From Odobenus rosmarus divergens (taxonomy: Eukaryota > Chordata > Mammalia > Carnivora > Odobenidae), in assembly GCF_000321225.1 (NCBI RefSeq), contig NW_004450267.1, positions 6,694,373 to 6,758,372 of the forward strand: a stretch of DNA of 64,000 nt. Direction: 5' to 3'. The notes beneath the pieces are model-generated. The model made no database searches. It saw nothing but the letters and a program-made list of their open reading frames with translations, and was not told the DNA's origin. This document shows, in pieces, positions 1 to 10,925 of the stretch. The first letter of the stretch is position 1. Every line of letters begins with the position of its first letter. The translations under genes were made by a program, and so were the position numbers.

Positions 1-597
1 TTCCATGGGCACTAGAGAAGAATGTGTATTCTGTTGCTTTGGGATGGAATGTTCTGAATATATCTGTGAGGTCCATTTAGTCCAGTGTGTCATTTAAAGC
101 CTTTATTTCCTTGTTGATCTTTTACTTAGATGATCTGTCCATTTCAGTGAGGGGGTTGTTAAAGTCCCCTACTATTATTGTATTGTTGTCGATGTATTTC
201 TTTGGTTTTGTTATTAATTGGCTTATATAATTGGCTGTTCCCATGTTAGGGGCATAGATATTTACAATGGTTAGATCTTCTTGTTGGATAGACCCTTTAA
301 GGATGATATAGTGTCCTTCCTCATCTCTCTCTTATTATAGTCTTTGGTTTAAAATCTATTGTCTGATATAAAGATTGCCACCCCAGCTTTCTTTTGATGT
401 CCATTAGCAAGGTAAATGGTTTTCCAACCCCTCACTTTCAATTTGGATGTGTCTTTGGGTCTAAAATGAGTCTCTTGCAGGCAGCATATCAATGGGTCTT
501 GTTTTTCTATCCAATCTGTTACCCTGTGTCTTTTGATTGGGGCATTTAGCCCATTTACATTCAGGGTGACTATTCAGAGATATGAATTCAGTGCCAT
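1..597 (-). pseudogene. L1 ORF2 remnant: N-terminal endonuclease domain (broken)
   Basis: On the minus strand an ATG at 597-595 opens the usual ORF2 start, followed by the TLNVNGLNAP-type block of the L1 apurinic endonuclease. The QETH block, the GWKTIYLANG-like block and the VGDFN block come next, near the left edge. In-frame stops are visible before the NVNG block, after the DFN region (AAGTAA) and just after it (GACTAA). The family's ORF2 protein is about 1,275 residues with endonuclease, reverse transcriptase and a Cys-rich tail; only about 200 residues of the endonuclease are in the window. It cannot make a functional protein. Confidence 0.85.
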
Positions 598-649
598 TGT
601 ATTGCCTGTAAGGTGACTGATACTGTATATTGTGTCTATTCCTTTCTGG

Positions 650-1566
650 TCTATGTTACTTTCAGGCTCTCTCTTTGCTTAGAAGACCCCTTTCAGTATT
701 TGTTATAGGGATGGTTTGGTGTTTGCAAATTCTTTTAGTTTTTGTTTGTCCTGGAAGCTTTTTATTTCTCCTTCTATTTTCGATGACAGCCTAGCTGGAT
801 ATAGTATTCTTGGCTGCATATTTTTCTTGTTTAGTGCTCTGAATATATTGTGCCAGTCCTTTCTGGCCTGCCAGGTCTCTGTGGATAGGTCTGTTGCCAG
901 TCTAATGTTTCTACCATTGTAGGTTACAGACCTCTTGTCCCGAGCTGCTTTCAGGATTTTCTCTTTGTATCTAAGACTTGTAAGTTTTACTATTAGATGT
1001 CGGGATGTTGACCTATTTTTACTGATTTTGAGGGGGTTCTCTGTGCCTCCTGGATTGTGATGCCTGTTTCCTTCCCCAAATTAGGGAAGTTCTCTGCTAT
1101 AATTTGCTCCAATATACCTTCTGCCCCCCTCTCTCTTTCTTCTTCTGGGATCCCAATTATTCTAATATTGTTTCATCTTATGGTATCACTTATCTCGAAT
1201 TCTGCCCTCGTGATCCAGTAGTTTTATCTCTCTTTTTCTCAGCCTCTTTATTCTCCATCATTTGGTCTTCTATATCACTAATTCTCTCTTCTGCCTCATT
1301 TATCCTAGCAGTTAGAGCCTCCATTTTTGATTGCACCCCATTAATAGCCTTTTTTGTTACGACTTGGTTAGATTTTATTTCTTCTATTTCTCCAGAGAGG
1401 GTTTCTCTAGTCTCTTCCATGCTTTTTCAAGCCCAGCTAGTATCTTTATAATCGTCATTCCGAACTCTAGTTCCGACATCTTACTAATGTCCATATTGAT
1501 TAGGTCCCTCGCAGTTGGTATTGCCTCTTGTTCTTTTTTTTGAGGTGAGTTTTTCCGTCTTGTCAT
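650..1566 (-). pseudogene. L1 ORF1 remnant (RNA-binding coiled-coil protein, frameshifted)
   Basis: The minus strand from 1566 encodes the ORF1p start (MTRRKNSPQKKEQEA). The reading then moves to another frame, where 1420-1190 carries the Glu/Lys-rich coiled-coil (ARINEAEERISDIEDQ). Further down, the translated minus strand shows the conserved ENFPNL and QEAQRTP-like blocks of the RNA-recognition region, now with stops. ORF1p normally forms a trimer that coats L1 RNA. The total span of about 0.9 kb fits the family's usual length of about 340 codons. The frame change near 1400 and later stops mark it as a pseudogene. Confidence 0.85.
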
Positions 1567-3302
1567 TTTGTCCAGAGGAGAATAGATGAATGAGAGAACA
1601 AAATGCTAATAGGGTAACAACAATCCCAGAAAAATATACACTAAACAAATCAGAAGAGACCCGAAACCAGGGGGAAAAGAAAGGGAAAGAAAGAAAAAAG
1701 AAAAAAAAGAAATATCATCAAATATGATCAGGCTGGTGAATAGATCAGTGCCACACACTAGATTTTGAGCATATTTTGGTCTGTTAGAAGAAACTGCCTC
1801 CCAAAATTTTAAAGTGAGAAGAACATATATGTACAAAATAAGGGTAAATACAATGAAGGGATGGAATATGACTGTAAGATGAAAATTATAAAAGATTCTA
1901 TAAAAGGAATTGATAAAATAAGAAGTTGGTTGAAAAAGAAAGAAGAGAAATTAAAAAAAAAAAAGGGAGAGAATGTGATCAGGCAGGAGACTAGAACAAA
2001 GCCATACACTAGAGATTTAGGGTGTATTTTGGTCTGTTAGAAGAAACCGTATCCCAAAATTTTAAAGAGAGAACAACTTATATATATACAAAAAATAAGG
2101 TTAACTACAATGAAGGGATAGAATATAACTCTAAAAATGAAAAATAAAAAAGATTTTATAAAAAGGGATTGATAAGATGAGATGGTTGAAAAAGGGAAAA
2201 AGAAAAACTAAAAAAAAAAATAGAAAAAAAATTAAAAAAATTAACTTTGAAACACTAAAGAATCATGGTAGTAAAGCCATGGATTCTATGTGCAGTATTC
2301 CCCAGCTCTGGAGTTCTGCTGTTCTCATTGATTGGTAAACTTGGTCTTGGCTGGCTGTTCTTGCTGATCTTCTGGGGGAGGGGCCTGTTGCTGTGGTTCC
2401 CAAATGTCTCTGCCGGAGGCAGAATTGCCCCGCCCTTGTCGGTCCGGGCTAAGGAATCTGCTCGGGTTTCCTCTTGGGAGCTTTTGTTCCCTGCAAGCTT
2501 TCCATTCAGCTTTGGAGGACAAGAGTGAATGGCGGCCCCCCTATCTCTGGCCCCGGAGGAGCTGAGAACTCGGGGCCCCACTCCTCAGTGAGCCCCCAGA
2601 GAAAAGCAGTCAATCACTCCCATCTCCCCGGTCTCCGGCCACACTCCATGCTCACCCTGCCTGTGACCGAGCATTTCTATCTCTGGCACATGACCCCGTG
2701 TGGAGTCTCCAAACCCAGCCAATCCCTGCAGTGTGCTCCTGCGCTGCTCCTCCCAGGGGAGGAAGGGGAGTCTCCCCGGATCTGCTGCTTGTTGGGTCCC
2801 TGCTGGGACTGTGCTGCGGATCACGGTTTATGGCATCCCCGAGCTGAGAGCCCGCGCCTTGGCTCCATCTCTGCAGCCGGCTTCCCCGCTCAATACCTGG
2901 GAGCTCTGTTGCACTCAGGCACCCCCAGTCTTTCTGTGACCCCGAGGGTCCTGAGACCACACTGTCCCATGAGGGTTCCATACCCCGCTTAACCACTGGA
3001 GCGATGTCCCTCAGCGGAGCCGACTTCTAAAAGTTCCGATTTTGTGCTCCACTGCTCTATCACTTGCCAGAAGTGGCTGACGGAGGCCCCCTCCCCCGCT
3101 GTCTATCCTCCCGAATATCGCCTCGGATTCATTTCTCCGCATGTCCTACCTCCAGAACGTGGTCGCTTTTCTGTTCAGAGAGTTATTGCTTTTCTTTTCT
3201 TCTATCTCCTGTTGAGTTCGTAGGTGTTCAGAATGGTTTGATATCTAGCTGAATTCCTGGGGCCAGATGAAATTTAGATCTCCTACTCCTCTGCCATCTT
3301 AT
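1567..3302 (-). promoter_or_regulatory. L1 5' UTR (internal promoter region) with internal duplication
   Basis: This region carries the L1 internal promoter. Its outer part (about 2250-3302) is GC- and CpG-rich, and its inner part (about 1570-2250) is A-rich on the + strand. Open frames here, such as 2474-2992, are by-products of GC-rich non-coding sequence. The A-rich part contains two copies of a roughly 250-bp unit, listed separately. Confidence 0.75.
1723..2215 (-). repeat. Two tandem units of about 250 bp inside the L1 5' UTR
   Basis: The phrase TATTTTGGTCTGTTAGAAGA occurs at 1772 and again at 2025. TGATCAGGC occurs near 1725 and again near 1977. CCAAAATTTTAAAG and the ACAATGAAGGGAT phrase recur in the same order with the same offset. 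The period is 250-253 bp. The copies have diverged by many substitutions and small A-tract length changes, so the duplication is old and probably came with the L1 subfamily. Confidence 0.8.
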
Positions 3303-4790
3303 CAAAAAGTTGATAAGTCCTATACTAATCAGTGTGTCCGATGTCAGGCTATTTGGCCAGTATCACGACAATCTCACCTCAAACTTCAGCTCTGACATGG
3401 CTATATTTTGAGCTAAGTGATTCACTTAACACCTAAAGAAACATCCTCTGTGCCAGACCCTGGGTATTGCACTGTGAGTGTTCCAAGATGAAAAAGACAT
3501 CCTTTCTATGCTTTAAGAGTGAATGGTCTAGTAGGAGATTTTATAGCATGTATTTGACATATTATCAATTTGAAACTAACAGAAAAAAAATTGTCAAAAA
3601 TTTTTAGATTCCTAAGACCGAAGTTGGCAAATCCTCTGCTTTTTCCTCTATAGCACTGTATTTAGTTTCTTTCTTAGGATTTTGGATTTTAGAAATTTTT
3701 GAAAACCATATATGGGTACAAAGTCCTTAGTAGTTTGCTGTCAGAGTCTTTACAATAAATGAAGTTTAGTTAAACTGAAAAAGGAAAGATTTTGTGCTAA
3801 TTCTGTATGTGTGTCAGGGAGTGTTTATTCACACTATTAAAACTGGGCTTCTGGACGTAAAGCCTTTATTAATATTATGTATATTTTTTCCCTGCAGGAT
3901 TAGCCTCCAGCTTCAGTTTCTTCAGGTGGATGAAGTCCCTTCTGATCCCCTCCTGCAGGTCTGTGCTAATCTGGGGCCGTGGGAGGTAGTCAGGGTGTCC
4001 AGTCCCTGGCTAGGTTTAAGTGAACTGTGAGTGGGAACCTGACATTTGACAACCTCAGTGACACTCAGACTCTGCTCCTCACTGCCTTCCACCACCCAGC
4101 CCCCAACCCCACGCCCGGTCTCAGCTCAGCAGAAGCTTCCTCTGGCTCCTATCTTGCCTTCATACCCTCAGGAATCATGAACGGAGGCTTTATCTAGAAT
4201 CTGATTGCTGGGTGCTGAGTCAGTGAGTTCCCAGTCTAAGACACACGAGCATCAATACACAACCATATGCAAAATTAAGGCCGCAAGGCCACCCCTTCTG
4301 TCATCTCAAATCGGAGGTGGTTGACGTGATTGTATTGGCGAAAGTGCAGAGGTCAAGTACAGAAACACAGCAGAGATTCTAGAGGATTTCTGCGGGCTCT
4401 CCATGTTCAAATACACAGGGATATGGAGAAGTAGGAGGAGGCCTCATGGAGAAGGTCAGATTTCAGGAGCGCTCTCATGTCTTTCATCTTCCTCCTCCAC
4501 CCTTCCGGTACAGTGCTTCCTTGACTTTGAAGGCTTCAGGACCCTGGAAAATCACTTCCCTCCCCTTTTAGTACCAGTGAGGAACCAGGGCTATGGGCTG
4601 GGAAAATCCACGCAGAACCCAACCAAGTGTTTATTTGGTTTCATTTTGTTGGTTTGTTTCTGAAACTAGAGATGTTTGGGTTGCCCTTACCAATATTTCC
4701 ACCTTCTGTGCCCTGACATTGCTACTGGACGATGGGAGCCTTTCCCATTGATCCCAAATGTAAATTCAGAATCCTCTTGTTTTTTTCTTT
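3303..4790. other. Intergenic, no gene recognised
   Basis: No coding segment or RNA gene is recognised. 3440-3560 has a weak resemblance to an old SINE or LINE fragment (GTGCCAGACCCTGGGTATTG). A polypyrimidine tract followed by CAG stands at 3882-3897, but no exon-like reading frame with a donor follows that I can recognise. The left arm of a 41-bp inverted repeat is at 4010-4050. Confidence 0.5.
4010..4050 (+). repeat. Left (presumed donor) arm of a 41-bp inverted repeat
   Basis: The 41 bases at 4010-4050 are the reverse complement of 4993-5033 with one mismatch (40 of 41). Two perfectly matching 20-mers flank the mismatch: CTAGGTTTAAGTGAACTGTG and GTGGGAACCTGACATTTGAC. Homology stops sharply at both ends. 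This copy lies in sequence that I do not recognise as repetitive, so it is the likely source of the other. Confidence 0.9.
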
Positions 4791-4849
4791 CCATTTTTCT
4801 TTATTGTGGTAAAATAAACATATCATAAAAACCTTATCATCTTAACCAT

Positions 4850-4964
4850 GTTTTTAAGTAGGCTCCACGCCCAGTGTGGGGCTTGAACTCACTACCCTGA
4901 GATCAAGACCTGAGCTAAGATCAGGAGTCAGATGCTTAACTGACTGAGACACCCAGGCACCCCC
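4850..4964 (-). mobile_element. CAN SINE (antisense, short/old copy)
   Basis: The minus strand starts GGGGGGTGCCTGGGTGTCTCAG and continues with the tRNA-Lys-like head and the TTGATCTCAGG block, then a short A tail at 4850. The body is shorter than in young copies. CATCTTAACCAT at 4838-4849 matches CATCTTAGCCAT at 4965-4976 with one difference. The same 12-mer is reiterated once more at 4974-4985, so the right flank has expanded. Confidence 0.88.
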
Positions 4965-4992
4965 CATCTTAGCCATCTTAACCATCTTAACC

Positions 4993-5033
4993 GTCAAATG
5001 TCAGGTTCCCACCCACAGTTCACTTAAACCTAG
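4993..5033 (-). repeat. Right arm of the 41-bp inverted repeat, inserted in an old L1
   Basis: This copy is the reverse complement of 4010-4050 with a single mismatch. It sits between L1 phrases that would normally be adjacent (CTTAACC... and ...GTACAGTTCAGTGGC), so it is an insertion in the L1. It has no poly-A tail, no target-site duplication and no terminal repeats, which argues against a transposon and for a templated insertion during repair. Confidence 0.85.
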
Positions 5034-6526
5034 ACACTTCAACTTCTTAACCCCTGTACAGTTCAGTGGCATTAAGTCCATTCACATCATTGTGCAACCA
5101 TCACCACCATCCATTTCCAGAACTCTCTGTCTTGCAAAACAGAAAGTCTATACCCAATAAACAATAATTCCCTATTCCTCCCTCCGAAGAATCCTTTTAA
5201 AGACAGCTCTTTATAGCACTACCAATCTGTTCAAGTTGACAGAAGAAATGAAACCTTGGTGCTAGAGCCTAGGATGATGAACCAAAAGGAATCCTCCTCC
5301 GGAAACCACCAGGGAGAGGGCTGGGAGGAGCTGGTGTGGAGGGGAGAACCCCTGTCTTCTGCCTGGAAGCTGGGCTGTTGTCCTTTGTGCAGCGATAGGA
5401 GGGGGCGGGTTGCCCCTCGGCCTCTCTTCCAGTCTGGGGCACCAGGTTGGGTGACTTAGGTCACAACACACCAGCCTTGCTCTCTCTCCTCTACCACCTG
5501 GTCCTGAGGGAAAGTAGAGGCTGAGTGGACATAGATTCTGTGTAGAAGCTGCCTACAGAATCTGGAGCTGCAAGTAGTGTGTGGTTGAGAGTACTTGGCC
5601 TTCTCTGATTCACAGTAATATTTTTAGGCATCTCTGGTTTTAAAGCCTATAAATGACCCTGGGAGGTCACTACTCCTTAAGTTGCACTTGAATTCCAGGA
5701 ATTTCACGTCTGAGGTCACCAGAATACTATGTAGAAAAAAACAATGTCTTCAGAGGAGATTATTGTTAGAGAAGGATAGTGCTCTGGTCAGAATAGGACC
5801 CAGTGCACACTATTCATAGCTCTGTGGGCTTGTGAAGTGGGTCTCAACATCACACTTGCTGGCCTCACGTGCCTACTGGGTGAGATCCTGTGGTGGTTAT
5901 TCGGGGGGGTGAAAGGACCAAGAAAGGGTGGTTCACTTAAAAGTAGAAATTGCTGTTTTGTAGTTTCGAAGGGTTTGTGGTCCCCCGCTCCCCACTTCCC
6001 CAACTATAGTCCCAGATGCTCTTCAAAACCAAAGAAGAAGAATATTGTAGAATGTGTTTGGGCAAAGGAACTCGGGTATGTTGCTTCTTGTGTTACACAT
6101 ACAATTCCCAGAATTATGTGAAATGAAGCCTGACCTTGAGAGGGCTTTCTTTCCAGAAGTCCTGACAATTGCCCAGGTGAGAATTCTCAGGCCATTCTAG
6201 TCTAAAAGTGAAGCATAGTGTTTCCCTGAACTCAAAAGAATACTATGGTTTCACCTAAAAAAAAAAAAAAAAAAAAGCATTAACAAAAATAATTCATTGG
6301 CAAAACACTCGTATGTTGACTGAATGTCGCTTCTTAACCTTACTTCTTGAAGATTCAACCATTATAGAAGTTCACTCATTTCTCAGAAAACCTCCATCTA
6401 TCTAATTTAGGTATGTTTTCAGCAAGTGGCTGCAAGCCTTAGTCCTGTGATCTAAACTTCTATAACAGCACATTTTGCCAGAGGCAACTGGAGCTTTCTA
6501 CTGAGGTTGCACAAGTTTAGAACGTT

Positions 6527-6577
6527 AGATAGTTGTCAAATATATTCTTTTTAAGATAGTTGTCAAATATATTCTTT
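6527..6577 (+). repeat. 24-bp direct tandem duplication
   Basis: AGATAGTTGTCAAATATATT plus CTTT occurs at 6527-6550 and again at 6554-6577, separated by TTA (period 27). The copies are identical, so the duplication is recent. No gene overlaps it. Confidence 0.9.
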
Positions 6578-7583
6578 AAAGAATCGAACATTAGTCACAA
6601 AGAAGATGATTCTTTCTGAGTAAAATTTTAAGGAGGAAATCCATGGCTGAGGTGATTTAAGGACCTACCACAGACTGAGGGAACTGAAGGGGACCTGGAA
6701 AGATGAGAAAACAAGGCAGGGGAGGTGAAGAGCTAGCCTGGGGCCATGAGGCAGGCCAGTGACTATCCATCTTCCTTACTGCGTTCTGCCTCTAGCACTT
6801 TCCTCTTGTCTCCCAGACATTTTTCTTTACCAGTTTATTCTCACTCCAACTGTATGTAGTCGGTGACAATGGAATCCACATCGGGACTTGCTTTTCGTCT
6901 TCAGGCCAGTTTAGTGTCAAAAACATTTGCAGTTCCCCTCGTAGCTGCTTCCTCTGTAAACCTCAGCCCCGGAAATCATTCTTCAGTCAGCGTTCTTTCC
7001 AAAGAACCAAAGAGAAAGTTTCTCTTTCTACTCTTCTCAGTTTTCCAGCCTCTCCATTCCATTATTTCATTTGACAGGAAATCAAAGAAAAGCTATAGAG
7101 TCCCAACATGACACCATTTGGAAGGTTATCTTTGTGGGTTGTCTCCTATTGGGTGGGTACAGTTTTATATGTTTCTACTAAAGAGAGGTAAGTATCACTC
7201 TCTCTCCTTATTTTATTTGATATTTATTTTTTGTAGTTTGGGTTCATAAACTATTATACATATAGTGTTCCACAGTTATCTTATTTAAATACGTGTTAAA
7301 GAAGAAGTACAAAGTAATAAGCACAATGACACTTGTGCAAAGCATTACTCTATCCCCGAGCAGACTCATCTCCACTGTTCAGTGCTTTGTCTATCGTTCT
7401 GACCGCCTCTGTGTTTCTCTCACCAAAGGAGCTTGAGATCTCCCCAAGAGCAGATAATTTTGGCACCATCCCTGGCTAGGGTTGACATGGAGATGACTCA
7501 GCTCACCCAGGAGAACGCAGACTTCGCCACTCGGGATCGCTACCACCACTCCTCCCTTTTGAGTCGGGAACAGCTGATGTCTC

Positions 7584-7624
7584 AGTACTGACTGAGTACT
7601 GAGTACTCAGTACTGCTGAGTACT
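7584..7624. repeat. Cluster of five AGTACT palindromes
   Basis: AGTACT occurs at 7584, 7595, 7602, 7609 and 7619. Most copies have CTG or GAG flanks that make larger imperfect palindromes (for example CTGAGTACTGAGTACTCAG). The segment could form a hairpin; it looks like a local expansion rather than part of a known repeat. Confidence 0.85.
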
Positions 7625-7925
7625 CATTAGTAGGCAGCCCAAGGACCCTCCTCTGTTGGAGCTGTCCAGTGCATAATGGATCCAAATCCCAGAACCTTCA
7701 TGATGCTGGTTCTCCTCAGTAAGAAACTCAGAGACCTGTCCTCCCCCTGCTGGTTTGGACAATGGAAATCTGCATTCTGGTCTGGAACACTCATCTCACC
7801 AGGGTACCCCTGGAATGGCTATGGCCTCTGCAACACGCATCCAGTTTGGAGAACGCCACACGGACATCAAGACTTGTAGGTGTGGAGAATCAGACCAGGT
7901 TGCTTGTTCTGAAGGCCACAATAAA

Positions 7926-8475
7926 TGGTTGTTTTAAATTTTATTGTATTATTTGTTTTTTGAATAAATAATACACTCAAAGGGTTCTAAACCCCAAAGG
8001 ATAATCATATATATATATATATATATAGTGAAAATTCCCCCTCCCATCCTTGTTCCTCATATATTCATCCCCTGCCCCAGAGGTAACCATTGTTCTTATA
8101 TATACCTCCAGCATTTCTTTATGAATATACAAGTAAATAGGAATGTGGGTTCCAATTACTCCCTTTTTATACATAAAAGGTAGCGTATTATACATGTGTT
8201 CCGCACCTTGCTTTTCCCCTTGGAGACATTTCCATATCAATACATATACAGTTTCCTCATTATTTTTCACTGTATGAAAGTGGTATAATTTATTTCGTCA
8301 GTTCCACAGTGATGACATTTGGATCATTTCCCGTGTTTTGGTATTATAATCAGTTCTGCAGTGAATAATCTTGTACATATGTACAAGCATAAAGTCTATC
8401 TGTAGGATAAATTCCCAGAAGTGGAATTATGAGATCAAAGGGCACATGCATTTGCAAGCTATTATTGTTTAGGGA
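7926..8475 (-). mobile_element. Old mammalian L1 3' end (antisense)
   Basis: The + strand shows the L1 3'-UTR antisense phrases AGTTCTGCAGTGAATAATCT, ATAAATTCCCAGAAGTGGAA and GAGATCAAAGGGCACATGCA, preceded by the AGAGGTAACCATTGTTC block. An (AT)n run interrupts it at 8008-8028. Divergence is that of an ancient L1M-type element. Confidence 0.7.
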
Positions 8476-8764
8476 AAGTCTTTTTAATTAAAAAGTTAAA
8501 TTACCGTGAAATATGTAATGGTGACTCATGTTCTCAAAAGCTTTTGTGGGCCCCAGCTCTGTGGACACGTTTGCAGCTGTTTTACGGTAGGAACGCATGA
8601 AGAGATAGGATGATTTTGGTTCCTCGATGAGCTCAGGGTGGCATTCATCACAAGCATGCAGCTTCCCCCCCCCTCCCCCGGGTAAGTTCAGCACCTGCCC
8701 CAGCGTTGGTAGTTTCCCCCTGAGCCAGTCCATTGTGACCCCTTTCTTCTGTAGTAGACATTCT

Positions 8765-9150
8765 TAAGCCGGTGTGGAGACTCACCTGGGAGGTTTGTTA
8801 AAAGTGCAGATTTCTGCACCTCATCCATAGATTTTTTTTTTTATTCAGTAGGTTTGGAGCAGAGTCCTGGACTTGACTTTTTTTTTTTTTTAAGATTTTA
8901 TTTGTTTATTAGAGAGAGCACGAGCAGTGGGCAGGGAGCGGGAGAAGCAGACTCCCTGCTGAGCAGGGAGCCTGATGCCAGACTTGATCCCTGGACCCTG
9001 GGATCGTGACCTGAGCTGAAGGCAGACACTTAACTGACTGAGCTACCGCAGGCGCCCCTGGACTTGACATTTTTAATGAGGGCTTCAGTGATTCCACGCA
9101 GGCCATCCTCGGGCCCCATGTTGAGGAGTGCTGGCCTGCTGAATGGAACA
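8765..9150. mobile_element. MER5A-like hAT DNA transposon fossil, split by a CAN SINE
   Basis: The left part contains GACTCACCTGGGAGGTTTGTTAAAAGTGCAGATTTCTGCACC-like wording and ATTCAGTAGGTTTGGAGCAG. The right part resumes with TGACATTTTTAATGAG. This is the order of the non-autonomous hAT family MER5A. A CAN SINE separates the halves at 8878-9056. Confidence 0.65.
8878..9056 (-). mobile_element. CAN SINE (antisense) with target-site duplication
   Basis: A poly-T start and TAAGATTTTATTTGTTTATT are followed by the GA-rich box, the CCCTGCTGAGCAGGGAGCC box and the tRNA-Lys-like head ending GGCGCCCC. CCTGGACTTGAC flanks it at 8866-8877 and 9057-9068, the expected duplication of LINE-mediated insertion. 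It is inserted in an older MER5A-like element. Confidence 0.95.
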
Positions 9151-9409
9151 GGCTTAAAGCCAGTGGGAGGGGAAGGTCATGATGAGGGGCTAGTTGGATC
9201 TCGTTCTCTCCTAGAAAATGAGGTAGAGTTTATGATGACTGCTCATGCACCATTTGAGTTAAACACCAGACTTACAAACGTTATTAGAAACAAAACAACT
9301 CAATAGGCATGTGGGAAATAGTAACAACATAAAGTGACTGTATTCATGAAGGCCAAGGTTGGTGATCTCTGAGGTCCCTTTTCAAGAAGAAACTGCTCTA
9401 AGTTTCTGA

Positions 9410-9800
9410 AATGTATCCTCACAGTTCTGGAGGCCAGACATCCAAAATCAGTGTCACCGAAATCAAGGTGTTAGCAGGGCTCTGCTCCCTCCAGGGGCTC
9501 TGATTCCTGGGGAGAATTCTGTCCTTGCCTTCTCCAGCTTCTGGTGGCTGTGGGCTGTCTTTGCCCTGTGGCCACATCACTCACACCTTCATGGCCAACA
9601 TCTTCAAATCCCTTTGCTCCATGGTCACACCCCCTCTCCTCTGTGTGTGTGATGTCAGCCTCTGCCTCACTCCTAAGGATACGTGTGAGTGCATTTAGGT
9701 TCCACACACACAATCCAGGACACCTCATCTCAAGAGCCTTAAGGATTGGGATGTGGCTATCTTTTGGGGTACCACTTTTCGGCCTACCACAGAAGCCTTT
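9410..9800 (-). mobile_element. Old LTR-like interspersed repeat (MLT/MER type), antisense
   Basis: ACAGTTCTGGAGGCCAGACA, the AATCAAGGTGTTAGCAGGGC block and a terminal TTTTGGGGTACCACTTTTCGGCCTACCACA-like phrase mark a widespread mammalian LTR-like repeat. A related copy is at 12555-12975 and an opposite-strand relative at 22108-22570. I cannot name the exact subfamily from memory. Confidence 0.6.
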
Positions 9801-10925
9801 AATGATTCTGTGTTTTGTTCTTTTGAATTCTGCATAACAAGCTAAAGAAAAGTAACCCCTCTGAAAATGATAGTACTGACTTTGAAAACCTTACACAGCA
9901 GAAGATTCAAGTATCCAGGATAAGAACTTCCCCAACATTATTGTTACAGAAAAGAGTAAGAGGAGAATGGGGTGAAGATTTCCAGCATTCCACTCAGTGT
10001 TAGGGATACCTAAGTGAATGGCTCACAGTCTAGTGTGGGAGGCGGATACTAAACACACTGAATAATCGAATTAAGTCCAAAAAACTCTTGTGTTTAACCC
10101 AACAATATTGCATAAATAGTAATAGTAACCAGTACAGCAGCCATCAGATCTTAGCCTGGGATCCCCAGAAAGCGGAAGTTTATGTGCTACTGCTTTCCTG
10201 AGGGTGCACCCAGGGACGCAGGAGCGAGAGAAAATGGGAGTGAGGCAGGGAGAGGGACTCGGCATTGACTTAGCAACCGCTTAGTATCAGGGGCGGCTGA
10301 ACGCTTCATCTCAAAGGACCCTTTCTGAGAGCCTGTAGAGACACCTGCATCACAAGACCTTCTTGCAGTGGGAGGAAAGGATGAGAATTATCCACTGGTT
10401 TTTGTTTCCCACAGTCAAAGCTTAGCCAGGAGACATAAACCATCTCCCAACCTCACTCCTGCCCATCCTCGTGATCTGCACTATGTGAGTACCTACCAAG
10501 TCCTGCAGCAAGCCGCAACCTGTGTGCGTGAAATTGGCTGGAGCCCAGCAGAACTGGTCCCTGCAGGGGTGGCGGAGATGAAACAGGTGGCCTTGGCCCC
10601 AGAGACAGGTGTGACAGAGAGGATCTGAGATGGCACGTAGGAGATGTTGTATACAACTTGTATAAGGACAAAGGTCAGTAGCAAGTACAGTTGTCAGAAA
10701 AATGAGACAAAGATGTCACTGCATCATTCAGACAGAGTTTCAAAACTGTCAGTACAGTCAGGATATATGGCAGTGAAACTAGGAACATTTTCTAAAATAG
10801 ACAGAGGGGAAGATTCTGGCATAAAGATTTTACCAAGGAGTACACAGTTGTAGATGAGAACGTGTGAAACAAGTGAGGGTCATATCAGACCTTCTAGAAC
10901 CATGAATGTCTCCCTTCGGGCCACA
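9801..10925. other. Intergenic, no gene recognised
   Basis: I see no coding exon, RNA gene or clear repeat here beyond possible old MIR/L2 traces near 9985-10060 (CTCAGTGTTAGGGATACCTA). Confidence 0.4.

Larger units (their letters stand above)
1..3302 (-). mobile_element. 5' half of an antisense carnivore L1 (LINE-1), 5'-complete, decayed
   Basis: Read on the minus strand, the element starts at about 3302 with an AAGATGGCAGAGGAGTAGGAG-like leader typical of carnivore L1s. A long GC-rich then A-rich 5' UTR follows (3302 to 1567), then ORF1 (1566 to about 650), then the beginning of ORF2 (from 597 off the left edge). The element is 5'-complete, which is uncommon because most L1 copies are 5'-truncated. 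It is not active: ORF1 is frameshifted and ORF2 has in-frame stops. Its 3' end and poly-A tail lie outside the window, so a target-site duplication cannot be checked. The sequence just outside the 5' end (AAAAAGTTGATAAGTCC, from 3304) would be one duplication arm. Confidence 0.93.
4780..5190 (-). mobile_element. Old mammalian L1 3' end (antisense), interrupted twice
   Basis: The + strand reads TATTGTGGTAAAATAAACAT, then the ACAGTTCAGTGGCATTAAG and ATTGTGCAACCATCACCACC phrases that mark the 3' UTR of ancient L1M-type elements in antisense. The element is broken by a CAN SINE (4850-4964), by short ATCTTAACC reiterations (4965-4992) and by a 41-bp inverted copy of sequence from 1 kb upstream (4993-5033). 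Confidence 0.75.
5191..7925. other. Intergenic, no gene recognised
   Basis: No protein-coding gene is recognised; short open frames here have no family resemblance. It holds an A tract (6258-6276), a 24-bp direct duplication at 6527-6577 and a cluster of AGTACT palindromes at 7584-7624, which are listed separately. Confidence 0.45.

Noticed and set aside
2474..2992. 172-codon + strand open frame
   Set aside because: It lies in the GC-rich 5' UTR of the antisense L1, in the wrong orientation for either L1 protein.
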